Counted from the stretch's first letter, positions 1-5,926 are shown. The stretch is 9,201 bases of DNA from Sedimentibacter sp. (GCA_029256005.1 JAQSYS010000049.1:1-9201), one strand, 5' to 3'. Made by a program: numbers and translations. The notes: generated by a model not told the origin, from the letters alone.

Positions 1-469
1 GTATAAGTTTTTAAAAAAGGCAACTTTATTAATTTTGTCTGCCTATATGATTATTGTAGTCATAAATTTTTCTGTACAAGGATATATATTATACAAGACG
101 GATAATATTTTTATATCCTCTATCAAAGCAATATCTCCCGCTGCAATGCCTATTATAGGTAATGCAGTAGGCAATTTCTTTGGAGTGTTTTTAAAAAGTG
201 TCTTGATGATAAAGGATGTGCTGGGAATTGTAATAATAATCTTCATGTTTTCAGCATTTGGAGGATCGCTCATCAAGATAGCTCTGGCATTGGTATTGTA
301 TAAGGCAGTTGGTGTACTCTCGGAGCCATTTAACGAAAATATATCCAAGCTCATTTATGAAATGGCCGACATGTTTTACATATACCTGATTTGTTTGATG
401 ACCCCGATAATTATCGTGACGGTTTATTACTCAATTTTACTTAATTACATGAATAATATCTTTGGGTAG
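1..469 (+). CDS. spoIIIAE: SpoIIIAE, stage III sporulation protein AE (C-terminal part, 5' truncated by window)
   Basis: The reading frame is open from base 2 with no stop, so the gene begins upstream of the window; a TTG at 35 is internal, not a start. About 155 residues are visible, roughly the last 40% of a protein of about 390 residues. They are strongly hydrophobic: a helix near the window edge ending in NFSVQGY, a conserved-looking AISPAAMPIIGNAVG stretch, further membrane helices, and a last helix (MFYIYLICLMTPIIIVTVYY) near the C-terminus. This matches the polytopic SpoIIIAE family, an inner component of the mother-cell SpoIIIA channel needed for late sigma-G activity. Assignment is supported by position directly before SpoIIIAF, AG and AH. 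The stop is followed 3 nt later by spoIIIAF, suggesting translational coupling. Confidence 0.9.
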   Translation, partial: YKFLKKATLLILSAYMIIVVINFSVQGYILYKTDNIFISSIKAISPAAMPIIGNAVGNFFGVFLKSVLMIKDVLGIVIIIFMFSAFGGSLIKIALALVLYKAVGVLSEPFNENISKLIYEMADMFYIYLICLMTPIIIVTVYYSILLNYMNNIFG

Positions 470-472
470 CTT

Positions 473-910
473 ATGAAAAATATAATAGTAAACATACTAA
501 TTTTAATATTGATGTTTAACATCATAATGATTGTTTTTCCAGAAGGAAAAACTCAGAAATTTTGTCGTATTACAATTAAAATTTTTATCATGATTTATAT
601 CCTTGATAATATATTTTTAAATGGAAGTATAGATTTAAAATTGCTTGATGGCATGGCATTAAATGAAACCTCTTATGAAAGAGAGGTTAACATTTCAAGC
701 ATTGATGAAAATTTTATCGACTCCATTAATGAAACTCATTTTGAAGGAGATGATGTGGTTAAGAATATAGATTTGAACTTTACTGAGAACATGAATTTTA
801 ATGTTGAGGTTACTTTAAATAAGTTACTCAACAGTGATGAAATAAATAGGTTGAAAACTGAAGTAGCTGAAATCTTTCAAGTAAGTTCAGATAATATAAT
901 TATACAATAA
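473..910 (+). CDS. spoIIIAF: SpoIIIAF, stage III sporulation protein AF
   Basis: This is a 145-residue protein with two N-terminal membrane helices (about residues 4-22 and 33-50) separated by a short PEGKTQK turn, then a soluble C-terminal domain with a ring-building-like ending (NVEVTLNKLL ... IFQVSSDNIIIQ). This is the SpoIIIAF layout: membrane anchor plus small alpha/beta domain, part of the mother-cell SpoIIIA complex. It is shorter than the B. subtilis protein (about 206 residues); the missing part is the C-terminal tail, while the core domain looks complete. The start ATG lies 3 nt after the spoIIIAE stop; the only Shine-Dalgarno-like sequence is a weak GGG at 464-466, so translation is probably coupled. 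It is followed by an unusually long gap (119 nt) for this operon. Confidence 0.88.
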   Translation: MKNIIVNILILILMFNIIMIVFPEGKTQKFCRITIKIFIMIYILDNIFLNGSIDLKLLDGMALNETSYEREVNISSIDENFIDSINETHFEGDDVVKNIDLNFTENMNFNVEVTLNKLLNSDEINRLKTEVAEIFQVSSDNIIIQ

Positions 911-956
911 TCTAACATTTCGCGGATGGTTTATCAATGTAATTTTAGATATTGCT

Positions 957-1005
957 ATACTTTAAGAGTAGTATCAATGAATACAATAGTCTACACAATA
1001 GACTA
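957..1005 (+). other. Two small hairpins in the spoIIIAF-spoIIIAG gap
   Basis: The gap of 119 nt holds two inverted repeats: ATACT/AGTAT (957-961 and 970-974, 8-nt loop) and a perfect TAGTCTA/TAGACTA (987-993 and 999-1005, 5-nt loop CACAA). Neither is followed by a T-run, so they are not typical terminators. As RNA they would lie just upstream of the spoIIIAG ribosome binding site. The stems are AT-rich and could be chance; function is unproven. Confidence 0.35.
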
Positions 1006-1019
1006 GATTATAGAATAAT

Positions 1020-1024
1020 GGGGG
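1020..1024 (+). promoter_or_regulatory. Ribosome binding site deciding the spoIIIAG start
   Basis: GGGGG sits 5 nt before ATG 1030. The same GGGGG with 5-nt spacing precedes spoIIIAH (1644-1648). No comparable sequence precedes the in-frame TTG at 952 or the ATG at 1018, so 1030 is the chosen start. Confidence 0.65.
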
Positions 1025-1029
1025 CACAT

Positions 1030-1590
1030 ATGAATAATTTATTAAATATGTTCAAGGATAACAAGAATTTAAAGTACGCAGTAAATATTTTTATATTACT
1101 GGTTATTGTCTCATTAATACTTAAACTTGACACCTCAAAATTAACCGATGCTACACCATCAATTGTCAAAGGCAGCAATGAGAACCTAGAATTAACAGAA
1201 GAAAACTATGTATATTCATTAGAAAAAAGATTGGAAGAAATACTTGGAAAGATTGAAAGTATGGAGAAGGTAGATGTAATGATCTACACTAAAAAAACTC
1301 CAGAAATGAAGCCTGTTTACGATGAAAATACCAGCAATGAAACAAACATTGAAATAAGTGGTGATGGCACGAAAAGAGAGGTGAAAAGAGAAACAAAACA
1401 AAACCAAGTTATAATGGGCGGCAATAATCAGGTAGTTGAAAAGTATTACGAATATCCTGAAATATCAGGTGTTCTGGTAGTTGCAAATTACAATGGAAAT
1501 AAAGATATTTATGCAGTTCTTATGAATTGTGTAAAGACTTTATTAGATATCAATTTAAATGATATTGAAATAATACTGTCCAACAAATAA
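1030..1590 (+). CDS. spoIIIAG: SpoIIIAG, stage III sporulation protein AG (channel ring)
   Basis: This is a 186-residue protein from ATG 1030; the frame stays open back to 952, but that part lacks a ribosome binding site and family resemblance. It has one membrane helix at about residues 17-33, then a split ring-building domain: first half ENYVYSLEKRLEEILGKI ... VDVMIYT (about 58-87), second half YEYPEISGVLVVAN ... LLDINLNDIEIIL (about 140-183). The polar insertion between the halves (about 88-139) corresponds to the region that forms the beta-triangle collar in B. subtilis SpoIIIAG, which assembles into a large ring. It would act in the mother-cell membrane facing the intermembrane space during engulfment. 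The insertion carries charged and glutamine/asparagine-rich sequence and appears divergent. Confidence 0.92.
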   Translation: MNNLLNMFKDNKNLKYAVNIFILLVIVSLILKLDTSKLTDATPSIVKGSNENLELTEENYVYSLEKRLEEILGKIESMEKVDVMIYTKKTPEMKPVYDENTSNETNIEISGDGTKREVKRETKQNQVIMGGNNQVVEKYYEYPEISGVLVVANYNGNKDIYAVLMNCVKTLLDINLNDIEIILSNK

Positions 1591-1606
1591 ATTTGGATAG
1601 CTAAGG

Positions 1607-1624
1607 CTCTTTCTATAGAAAGAG
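1607..1624 (+). other. 18-bp perfect palindrome in the spoIIIAG-spoIIIAH gap
   Basis: CTCTTTCTATAGAAAGAG reads identically on both strands and as RNA can fold into a 7-bp stem (CTCTTTC/GAAAGAG) with a TATA loop. It lies 16 nt after the spoIIIAG stop and 19 nt before the spoIIIAH ribosome binding site. No T-run follows, so it is more likely an RNA-processing or 3'-protecting hairpin, or a DNA-binding dyad, than a terminator. Confidence 0.5.
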
Positions 1625-1653
1625 AAATTAAGAATTTAACTTAGGGGGTAATT

Positions 1654-2541
1654 ATGATTATGAGAAAGGAAACATTAGTATTTTTAACTTCTTTGGCTAT
1701 TATATTTATAATAGGTTATGTGAACATGACAATGATGCCGGAGAATGTATTTAATGATGAAGATTATGCACAAGTAGAAGAAGGCTTACAGTCTGATGTC
1801 ATAGACAATGATATAACTCAAATTGTAGGAGATGAAACTGATAATAATGGTGGTATTGAATTAGTCGAAGTATTAGAACAAACAGATAAAACTGATATAA
1901 CAGTTAATCCATCTACGGATGTTCCAACATTAGCTGAAATTGAAGACATGGTAAAAGGTGTGCATGAAGAAGCATCGGAAGAGCCTGCTGACGTAGCAAC
2001 TACTGATGAGCCTGGTGATGTAGCAACTACTGAAGATCCTGTTGAAGAAGCTTCTGCTGAGGAAGAAGCTGCAGTTGCAGAGGTTGTTGAAGAAGAACCG
2101 GATTATGTAATTTTAGGAGACATAACCAATATATTAGAAAATGATTCTGTAGTAGCAAATGCTAATGGAGTCTTAGACATGCTGAATTCAAGCTTTTCAA
2201 ACTTCAAGCTTAACAAAGAAAAAGGAAATCAAGATGTTATTGATCATTTAGAAAAAAGCATAAGCAATGAATCTATTTCAGCTGACACAAAAAATCAATT
2301 TGAAGCTTTATTACTAAATAAAACTGAATTAGTTGAAGCAGAACAAAATATTGAGATAATGCTTCAGACAAAAGGTTATAATGAGACAGTTGTAATCGTT
2401 GATGATGAAATGGTTAAAGTTGTTACTAATGAAACTATTGAACAAGCAGATGCAACGAAAATATTAGATGTTATTGTATCAGAAACAAACTATGAACCAG
2501 CTCAAATAAAAATAGTCAAATTTGATAATATTGATTTGTAA
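1654..2541 (+). CDS. spoIIIAH: SpoIIIAH, stage III sporulation protein AH (SpoIIQ partner)
   Basis: This is a 295-residue protein. Residues about 7-25 form a single membrane helix after a short basic start (MIMRK). Residues about 30-150 are a highly acidic, low-complexity linker containing a tandem repeat (DVATTDEPG/DVATTEDPV). The C-terminal domain (about 175-293) includes helix-rich QFEALLLNKTELVEAEQNIEI-type sequence, then LQTKGYNETVVIVDDEMVKVV and ATKILDVIVSETNYEPAQIKIV, matching the YscJ/FliF-like ring-building fold of SpoIIIAH. In B. subtilis this domain meets forespore SpoIIQ across the intermembrane space. The protein is longer than B. subtilis SpoIIIAH (about 218 residues), the excess being in the linker. 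ATG 1654 has GGGGG 5 nt upstream; the second ATG (1660) is less well spaced. Confidence 0.93.
   Translation: MIMRKETLVFLTSLAIIFIIGYVNMTMMPENVFNDEDYAQVEEGLQSDVIDNDITQIVGDETDNNGGIELVEVLEQTDKTDITVNPSTDVPTLAEIEDMVKGVHEEASEEPADVATTDEPGDVATTEDPVEEASAEEEAAVAEVVEEEPDYVILGDITNILENDSVVANANGVLDMLNSSFSNFKLNKEKGNQDVIDHLEKSISNESISADTKNQFEALLLNKTELVEAEQNIEIMLQTKGYNETVVIVDDEMVKVVTNETIEQADATKILDVIVSETNYEPAQIKIVKFDNIDL
1981..2034 (+). repeat. Two 27-bp tandem repeats in the SpoIIIAH linker
   Basis: Two in-frame 27-bp units (1981-2007 and 2008-2034) differ at only three bases and encode EPADVATTD and EPGDVATTE. A decayed third unit may begin at 2035 (DPVEEASAE). The repeat lies in the acidic spacer between membrane helix and ring domain, so copy-number change would alter spacer length without touching the folded domain. 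Confidence 0.8.
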
Positions 2542-2564
2542 AATTTTACAACTTCTGATATAAT
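2536..2564 (+). promoter_or_regulatory. Putative sigma-A extended -10 promoter for the Asp23 gene
   Basis: TTGTAA (2536-2541, overlapping the spoIIIAH stop) is followed after 17 bp by TATAAT (2559-2564), preceded by TGA to give an extended -10 (TGATATAAT). It would uncouple the vegetative gene downstream from the sporulation operon. Against it: predicted initiation near 2571 would leave a leader of only about 14 nt, with the ribosome binding site at the 5' end. Confidence 0.45.
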
Positions 2565-2570
2565 CATTTA

Positions 2571-2576
2571 AGGAGG
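2571..2576 (+). promoter_or_regulatory. Ribosome binding site deciding the Asp23 gene start
   Basis: AGGAGG ends 8 nt before ATG 2585. The in-frame GTG at 2576 overlaps this sequence and therefore cannot be the start. Confidence 0.85.
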
Positions 2577-2584
2577 TGCTAAAA

Positions 2585-2980
2585 ATGGATAACGAAAACT
2601 TAGAATTTGGTCAGGTAAAAATATCTGATGATGTAGTTATTATAATAGCAGGAATTGCAACCGGCGGAGTTAAAGGTGTAAGCACAGCTCGCACTGGTGT
2701 AGCCGATGGTATTTCTAATTTGTTTTCCAAGAACAATTATTCTAAGGGAATCAAGGTTGAAATAAATGAAAACACTGTTGTATTGAGCATTTTTATTAAT
2801 GTTGAATATGGCTATAAGATAAGTGATGTAGCAAAAGAAGTTCAAGCAGCTGTTAAAAAAGAAATAGAAACTATGACTGACATGCAAGTTGCTGCAGTTA
2901 ATGTTCATGTACTTAACATTATACAAGAAAAAGAAAAAGATAAAGACAAAGAAATTATTGAAACTGATATAGTTGAATAA
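2585..2980 (+). CDS. Asp23/Gls24 family protein (YqhY-like)
   Basis: This is a 131-residue soluble protein from ATG 2585. It shows the family pattern: GQVKISDDVVIIIAGIATGGVKGV at about 9-32, a variable basic loop (to about 55), then KVEINENTVVLSIFINVEYGYKI, DVAKEVQAAVKKEIETMTDM and VAAVNVHVLNI (about 57-113). The tail is a charged lysine/glutamate/aspartate stretch. The position just before nusB is that of yqhY in B. subtilis, whose product is linked to control of acetyl-CoA carboxylase; there accB and accC lie directly upstream of yqhY, whereas here they are missing. The cellular role in this organism is therefore unknown. It has a strong ribosome binding site and probably its own promoter, and is followed by a palindrome that may terminate or process its transcript. 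Confidence 0.9.
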   Translation: MDNENLEFGQVKISDDVVIIIAGIATGGVKGVSTARTGVADGISNLFSKNNYSKGIKVEINENTVVLSIFINVEYGYKISDVAKEVQAAVKKEIETMTDMQVAAVNVHVLNIIQEKEKDKDKEIIETDIVE

Positions 2981-2995
2981 AATATAAAATACTAA

Positions 2996-3028
2996 TATAG
3001 ATTGACAATATTGAATTGTCAATCTATA
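2996..3028 (+). terminator. 14-bp perfect inverted repeat; possible terminator of the Asp23 transcript and possible operator
   Basis: Arms TATAGATTGACAAT (2996-3009) and ATTGTCAATCTATA (3015-3028) are perfectly complementary around a 5-nt loop. In a transcript from upstream this gives a long but AT-rich hairpin followed by ATTATTTT, a modest U-tract, so termination is likely partial at best. The same DNA contains the consensus promoter described separately, so the dyad may instead, or also, be a protein-binding site. Confidence 0.6.
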
Positions 3029-3030
3029 AT
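3002..3030 (+). promoter_or_regulatory. Consensus sigma-A promoter for nusB and downstream genes
   Basis: TTGACA (3002-3007), a 17-bp spacer and TATAAT (3025-3030) match the sigma-A consensus at all 12 positions. Transcription would start near 3037, giving a leader of about 45 nt before nusB. The -35 and -10 lie inside the two arms of the perfect palindrome, so the opposite strand carries TTGACA at 3022-3017 and TATATT at 2999-2994, also 17 bp apart. Confidence 0.8.
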
Positions 3031-3044
3031 TATTTTCACAGAGT

Positions 3045-3074
3045 ACGGCATTGCCGTCAGTAGCCTACTTACGG
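3045..3074 (+). promoter_or_regulatory. Two mutually exclusive hairpins in the nusB leader
   Basis: ACGGC/GCCGT (3045-3049 and 3053-3057, loop ATT) makes a compact hairpin. The CCGT of its 3' arm (3054-3057) can alternatively pair with ACGG (3071-3074), supported by AGTA/TACT (3059-3062 and 3066-3069) inside. The second fold would bury the first bases of the GGAGG ribosome binding site (3073-3077). The stems are short, so this is a candidate only. Confidence 0.35.
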
Positions 3075-3081
3075 AGGAAAT

Positions 3082-3480
3082 ATGAAACGAAAAGAAACAA
3101 GGGAAGAAGCAGTTAAGATAGCATATTGCATGGATATAAACAAGGAATTTGATAAAAAACTGCCATGTAAATATATCAATCATTTTGAAATTGAAAATGC
3201 AGATATTGAGTATTTAAACAAAACAATGGATGACTTAATCGACAACTTAGATAAAATCGATAAATATATTACTGATAATTCTAAGGACTGGAAGATAAAT
3301 AGAATTGCGAGAGTTGATTTAGCAGTTCTTCGCGTTGCATTATCAGAAATACTTTACAACGATTCTATACCGGAATCTGTTTCCATAAATGAAGCAGTGG
3401 AAATAAGCAAAAAATATTCTAATGAAGATTCTCATAAGTTTATCAACGGTATATTAGGTTCAGTTGTTAGAGAAATCTAA
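3082..3480 (+). CDS. nusB: NusB, transcription antitermination factor
   Basis: This is a 132-residue helical protein of normal length for the family. The N-terminus has the expected TREEAVKIAY helix; the C-terminal half carries the best marks: DWKINRIARVDLAVLRVALSEI (69-90), IPESVSINEAVEISKKYS (96-113) and HKFINGILGSV (118-128). NusB pairs with NusE (ribosomal protein S10) and binds boxA RNA in rRNA leaders, promoting complete rRNA transcription. The start ATG has GGAGG 4 nt upstream. The gene is the first of a tight group: the next ATG follows the stop after 2 nt. Confidence 0.96.
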   Translation: MKRKETREEAVKIAYCMDINKEFDKKLPCKYINHFEIENADIEYLNKTMDDLIDNLDKIDKYITDNSKDWKINRIARVDLAVLRVALSEILYNDSIPESVSINEAVEISKKYSNEDSHKFINGILGSVVREI

Positions 3481-3482
3481 AA

Positions 3483-4445
3483 ATGAAAGAATATATACTC
3501 GGAATTGATACAAGTGCATATACAACATCCATTGCTTTAGCAAACTTAAATGAAAATGAAATTATTGCTGATAAAAGAAGAGTTCTGACAGTACCTAAGG
3601 GTCAAAAGGGTTTGAGGCAGCAGGATGCTGTCTTTCAGCATTTAAAAAACTTTCATGACCTTTACGATGAATTAGAAACAGACTTGAAAAATATAAGTGT
3701 GGTTTCTGTATCTTCAATGCCAAGAAATGTTGAAGGTTCTTATATGCCTGTATTCATAGTTGGCCAAAATTATGGGAAAGCAATTGCGAAGACACTAAAC
3801 TGCAAATACCTGGAATATTCACACCAGGAAAATCATATTGCTGCTTCGTTGATAAATGAATACAAGGAAATAAGCGATAATATTCTTGGAATTCACATTT
3901 CAGGAGGAACTACAGAATTTTTAAATGTTAAAAAGGCACCTAAAGGCTATACAACAGTCATAGCAGGTGGAAGCAAGGATATAACATTTGGTCAGCTTAT
4001 AGACAGAATTGGAACTAATATGGATTTTCCGTTTCCATGCGGGATGCATATGGAAAAATATCTTGATAACAATCAAAACTTCGAAAATATTAAAATGCCT
4101 GCAATAAGTGGAGATACTTACATAAACCTTTCTGGAATGGAAAATCACTATTATAATTTGGTACTTTCAAATAAATTCAATAAAGAATCAATTATTAAAT
4201 CTTTATTTAAATATATTGCTGAATGCATCATTCATATAATCAATAATATAAATTGCAATTTTGAAACTGTTATAATTGCTGGCGGAGTTGCATCTAACAG
4301 TATTATTAGAAATCTTGTTTTTGAAAAATTAAAAGATAAATATAAAGTAATTCTTCCTACAAAAGAAAATTCATCTGATAGTGCCGTAGGGGTTTCAATG
4401 CTACCCATTATCGATAGGTGGTACAATGAAATTAAAACCAATTAA
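3483..4445 (+). CDS. Diverged TsaD/Kae1-family (Gcp-like) ATPase-fold protein, paralog of unknown role
   Basis: This 320-residue protein is slightly shorter than canonical TsaD (about 335-345). It has the ASKHA fold signatures: N-terminal LGIDTSAYTTSIAL (6-19), the metal-binding pair H114-x3-H118 in YSHQENHIAAS, the phosphate loop HISGGTTEF (138-146), a D174-containing QLIDRIG helix, IIAGGVASN (264-272), and D299 in SSDSAVGVS where TsaD has its last metal ligand. Differences from canonical TsaD are clear: ETSCDET-like start replaced by DTSAYTTS, and GGHTE replaced by GGTTE. Canonical TsaD makes tRNA t6A37 with TsaB and TsaE. Because the divergence is strong, this is probably a paralog rather than the essential enzyme. 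It starts 2 nt after nusB without a clear ribosome binding site (coupled translation) and overlaps xseA by 20 nt. Confidence 0.8.
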   Translation: MKEYILGIDTSAYTTSIALANLNENEIIADKRRVLTVPKGQKGLRQQDAVFQHLKNFHDLYDELETDLKNISVVSVSSMPRNVEGSYMPVFIVGQNYGKAIAKTLNCKYLEYSHQENHIAASLINEYKEISDNILGIHISGGTTEFLNVKKAPKGYTTVIAGGSKDITFGQLIDRIGTNMDFPFPCGMHMEKYLDNNQNFENIKMPAISGDTYINLSGMENHYYNLVLSNKFNKESIIKSLFKYIAECIIHIINNINCNFETVIIAGGVASNSIIRNLVFEKLKDKYKVILPTKENSSDSAVGVSMLPIIDRWYNEIKTN

Positions 4446-5610
4446 GGTATCAGTTTTAAATCAATACATAAAAAAATATTTAATGAGCAACTCAATTTTA
4501 AACAACTTAAGAGTAGAAGGAGAAATAACCAATTTGAGATTGAGCAAGACAGGTTATACTTATTTCTCCCTCTGCGATGAAGTATCTTGTATTAATTGTG
4601 TTGCTTTTTTTGCTGACAATATTTCCAAAAATGGCGACAAAATAATTGTTGAGGGTGAGCTTTCAGTATATGAAGCCAAGGGAAGTTACCAGCTTGTAGT
4701 AAAAAATATTGAAAGAGTTGGACTCGGTAAAATCCTGGTTGATCTAGAGGCATTAAAGGATAGATTAAAAGCTGAAGGGATGTTTGATAAGCATAGAGAA
4801 ATTCCGTTATATCCTTCAAAAATAGGAATAATTACATCAAAATCAGGGGCTGCAATACGAGATATATTGAAAACATTTGAAAATGTTAAGGCAGATTTTG
4901 AAGTAATTATTTATAACACATTGGTTCAGGGCGAAAAAGCCAAAGAAAGTATAATTGATGGTATTAAATTCTTTAATAATCAAGAGATTAGCGTTATTTT
5001 GATTTCAAGAGGTGGCGGAAGCTTTGAGGATTTGAATGTTTTCAATGACATTCAAGTGGCTGAAGAGGTTTATAAATCAATAGTGCCTGTTGTAACTGGA
5101 ATAGGTCATGAAACAGACAGAACACTCACAGACTATGTAGCAGACATTTACTGTCATACACCTACTGCTGCTGCAGAAAGAATAATAAGTGGTTACAAAG
5201 ATATTGAAGAAAGACTTAACAGTTATGTATACACATTAAAACAAAATACATATAAATTACTTTCGTTAAAACAAGCAGAGTTAAAATCAATCAAATATAT
5301 TTTAAAAAGTCACTTACCTGTTGAAAAAATTTTTATTTTGATTAACAAAACAGAAAATTATAGAAATATAATTAAAAGTAAGACTGAAAAAGAACTTAAG
5401 GAATTCGCTCATCAGCTTGAGTTGCTGAACGAAAAATTAAACAGTAACAATTACAACAAACAACTTGAAAAAGGATTTGCATTAGTATCAGATAAAAACG
5501 GAAACATAGTAAAAAATAAGGATAATGTTAGAATAAAGGATATCGTGGACATTAGATTTAAGGATTTTAAAATTAAAGCAGAAACAATAAACATAGAAGA
5601 GGTAAAATGA
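4426..5610 (+). CDS. xseA: Exodeoxyribonuclease VII large subunit (XseA)
   Basis: This 394-residue protein has an N-terminal OB-fold DNA-binding domain (about 5-100, with VEGEITNLRLSKTGYTYFSL), the conserved catalytic domain (about 120-310) with IGIITSKSGAAIRD, ISRGGGSFEDLNVFND (193-208) and GIGHETDRTLTDYVAD (225-240) followed by TPTAAAE (245-251), then a coiled-coil region and a short C-terminal KQLEKGFALVSD segment that returns to the active site. ExoVII degrades single-stranded DNA from both ends as one XseA with several XseB subunits. The start ATG has AGGTGG 4 nt upstream and lies inside the preceding gene; the stop overlaps xseB by 4 nt. At under 400 residues it is shorter than E. coli XseA, as is common in Clostridia. 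Confidence 0.96.
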   Translation: MKLKPIKVSVLNQYIKKYLMSNSILNNLRVEGEITNLRLSKTGYTYFSLCDEVSCINCVAFFADNISKNGDKIIVEGELSVYEAKGSYQLVVKNIERVGLGKILVDLEALKDRLKAEGMFDKHREIPLYPSKIGIITSKSGAAIRDILKTFENVKADFEVIIYNTLVQGEKAKESIIDGIKFFNNQEISVILISRGGGSFEDLNVFNDIQVAEEVYKSIVPVVTGIGHETDRTLTDYVADIYCHTPTAAAERIISGYKDIEERLNSYVYTLKQNTYKLLSLKQAELKSIKYILKSHLPVEKIFILINKTENYRNIIKSKTEKELKEFAHQLELLNEKLNSNNYNKQLEKGFALVSDKNGNIVKNKDNVRIKDIVDIRFKDFKIKAETINIEEVK

Positions 5611-5804
5611 TGGAATATGAAAATTTCGAAAACGCATTTGAGCATTTGAAAAAGATTGTTCAGGAATTTGAAGATAGTGATAACATTTCCATAGATGATC
5701 TTTTGAAGAATTATGAGGAAGGAATGAAGGCTTATTCTTTTTGTTATAAAAAATTAGAAGATACACAAAAGAAAATAAAAATCATAGATGATAACTTTGA
5801 ATAG
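5607..5804 (+). CDS. xseB: Exodeoxyribonuclease VII small subunit (XseB)
   Basis: This 65-residue helical protein has the family pattern ENFENAFEHLKKIVQEFED (5-23), SIDDLLKNYEEGMKAY (28-43) and a C-terminal helix with CYKKLEDTQKKI. It is the accessory subunit that wraps the XseA coiled coil. Its ATG overlaps the xseA stop (ATGATGG), so translation is coupled. GAGG at 5599-5602 leaves 4 nt to the first ATG (5607) and 7 nt to the second (5610), so the true start could be one codon later. In many relatives ispA and dxs follow; here nothing coding does for about 200 nt. Confidence 0.93.
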   Translation: MMEYENFENAFEHLKKIVQEFEDSDNISIDDLLKNYEEGMKAYSFCYKKLEDTQKKIKIIDDNFE

Positions 5805-5901
5805 ATAAAACTTGGATGTACAAATGGACCATCAGCTTATGTCAATTTGAATACACATGATATTTATGCATATTAAACACTAAAATACAGACAAATTACA
5901 A

Positions 5902-5926
5902 AATTAATAATTGATATTTATTAATT
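5902..5926 (+). promoter_or_regulatory. Perfect 9-bp dyad over the tlyA promoter -35 (candidate operator)
   Basis: AATTAATAA (5902-5910) and TTATTAATT (5918-5926) are perfect inverted repeats separated by TTGATAT, which contains the -35 hexamer. A dimeric repressor bound here would block RNA polymerase. The arms are pure A/T, in AT-rich DNA, so chance is possible. ArgR, encoded two genes downstream, is one candidate ligand but the site does not match the known TGAAT-N4-ATTCA ARG-box pattern. Confidence 0.45.

Noticed and set aside
43..354. Reverse-strand open frame opposite spoIIIAE
   Set aside because: It is fully covered by the convincing SpoIIIAE frame, has no good ribosome binding site and resembles nothing known to me.
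952..1029. TTG-initiated N-terminal extension of spoIIIAG
   Set aside because: No ribosome binding site precedes it and the extra 26 residues are polar and unlike the family, whereas ATG 1030 has GGGGG at 5 nt.
2600..3022. Reverse-strand open frame of 140 codons opposite the Asp23 gene
   Set aside because: Its translation is rich in Phe, Tyr, Asn and Cys with no recognisable domain, it mirrors a well-supported gene, and its start lies upstream of where the leftward half of the symmetric promoter would initiate.
5856..5871. ARG-box-like sequence CATGATATTTATGCAT
   Set aside because: The half-sites resemble the B. subtilis ARG box only if the spacing is shortened by one base; in such AT-rich DNA this is too weak to annotate.
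5805..5900. Terminator, small gene or remnant of ispA/dxs after xseB
   Set aside because: No stable hairpin with a T-run and no open frame resembling IspA or Dxs was seen.
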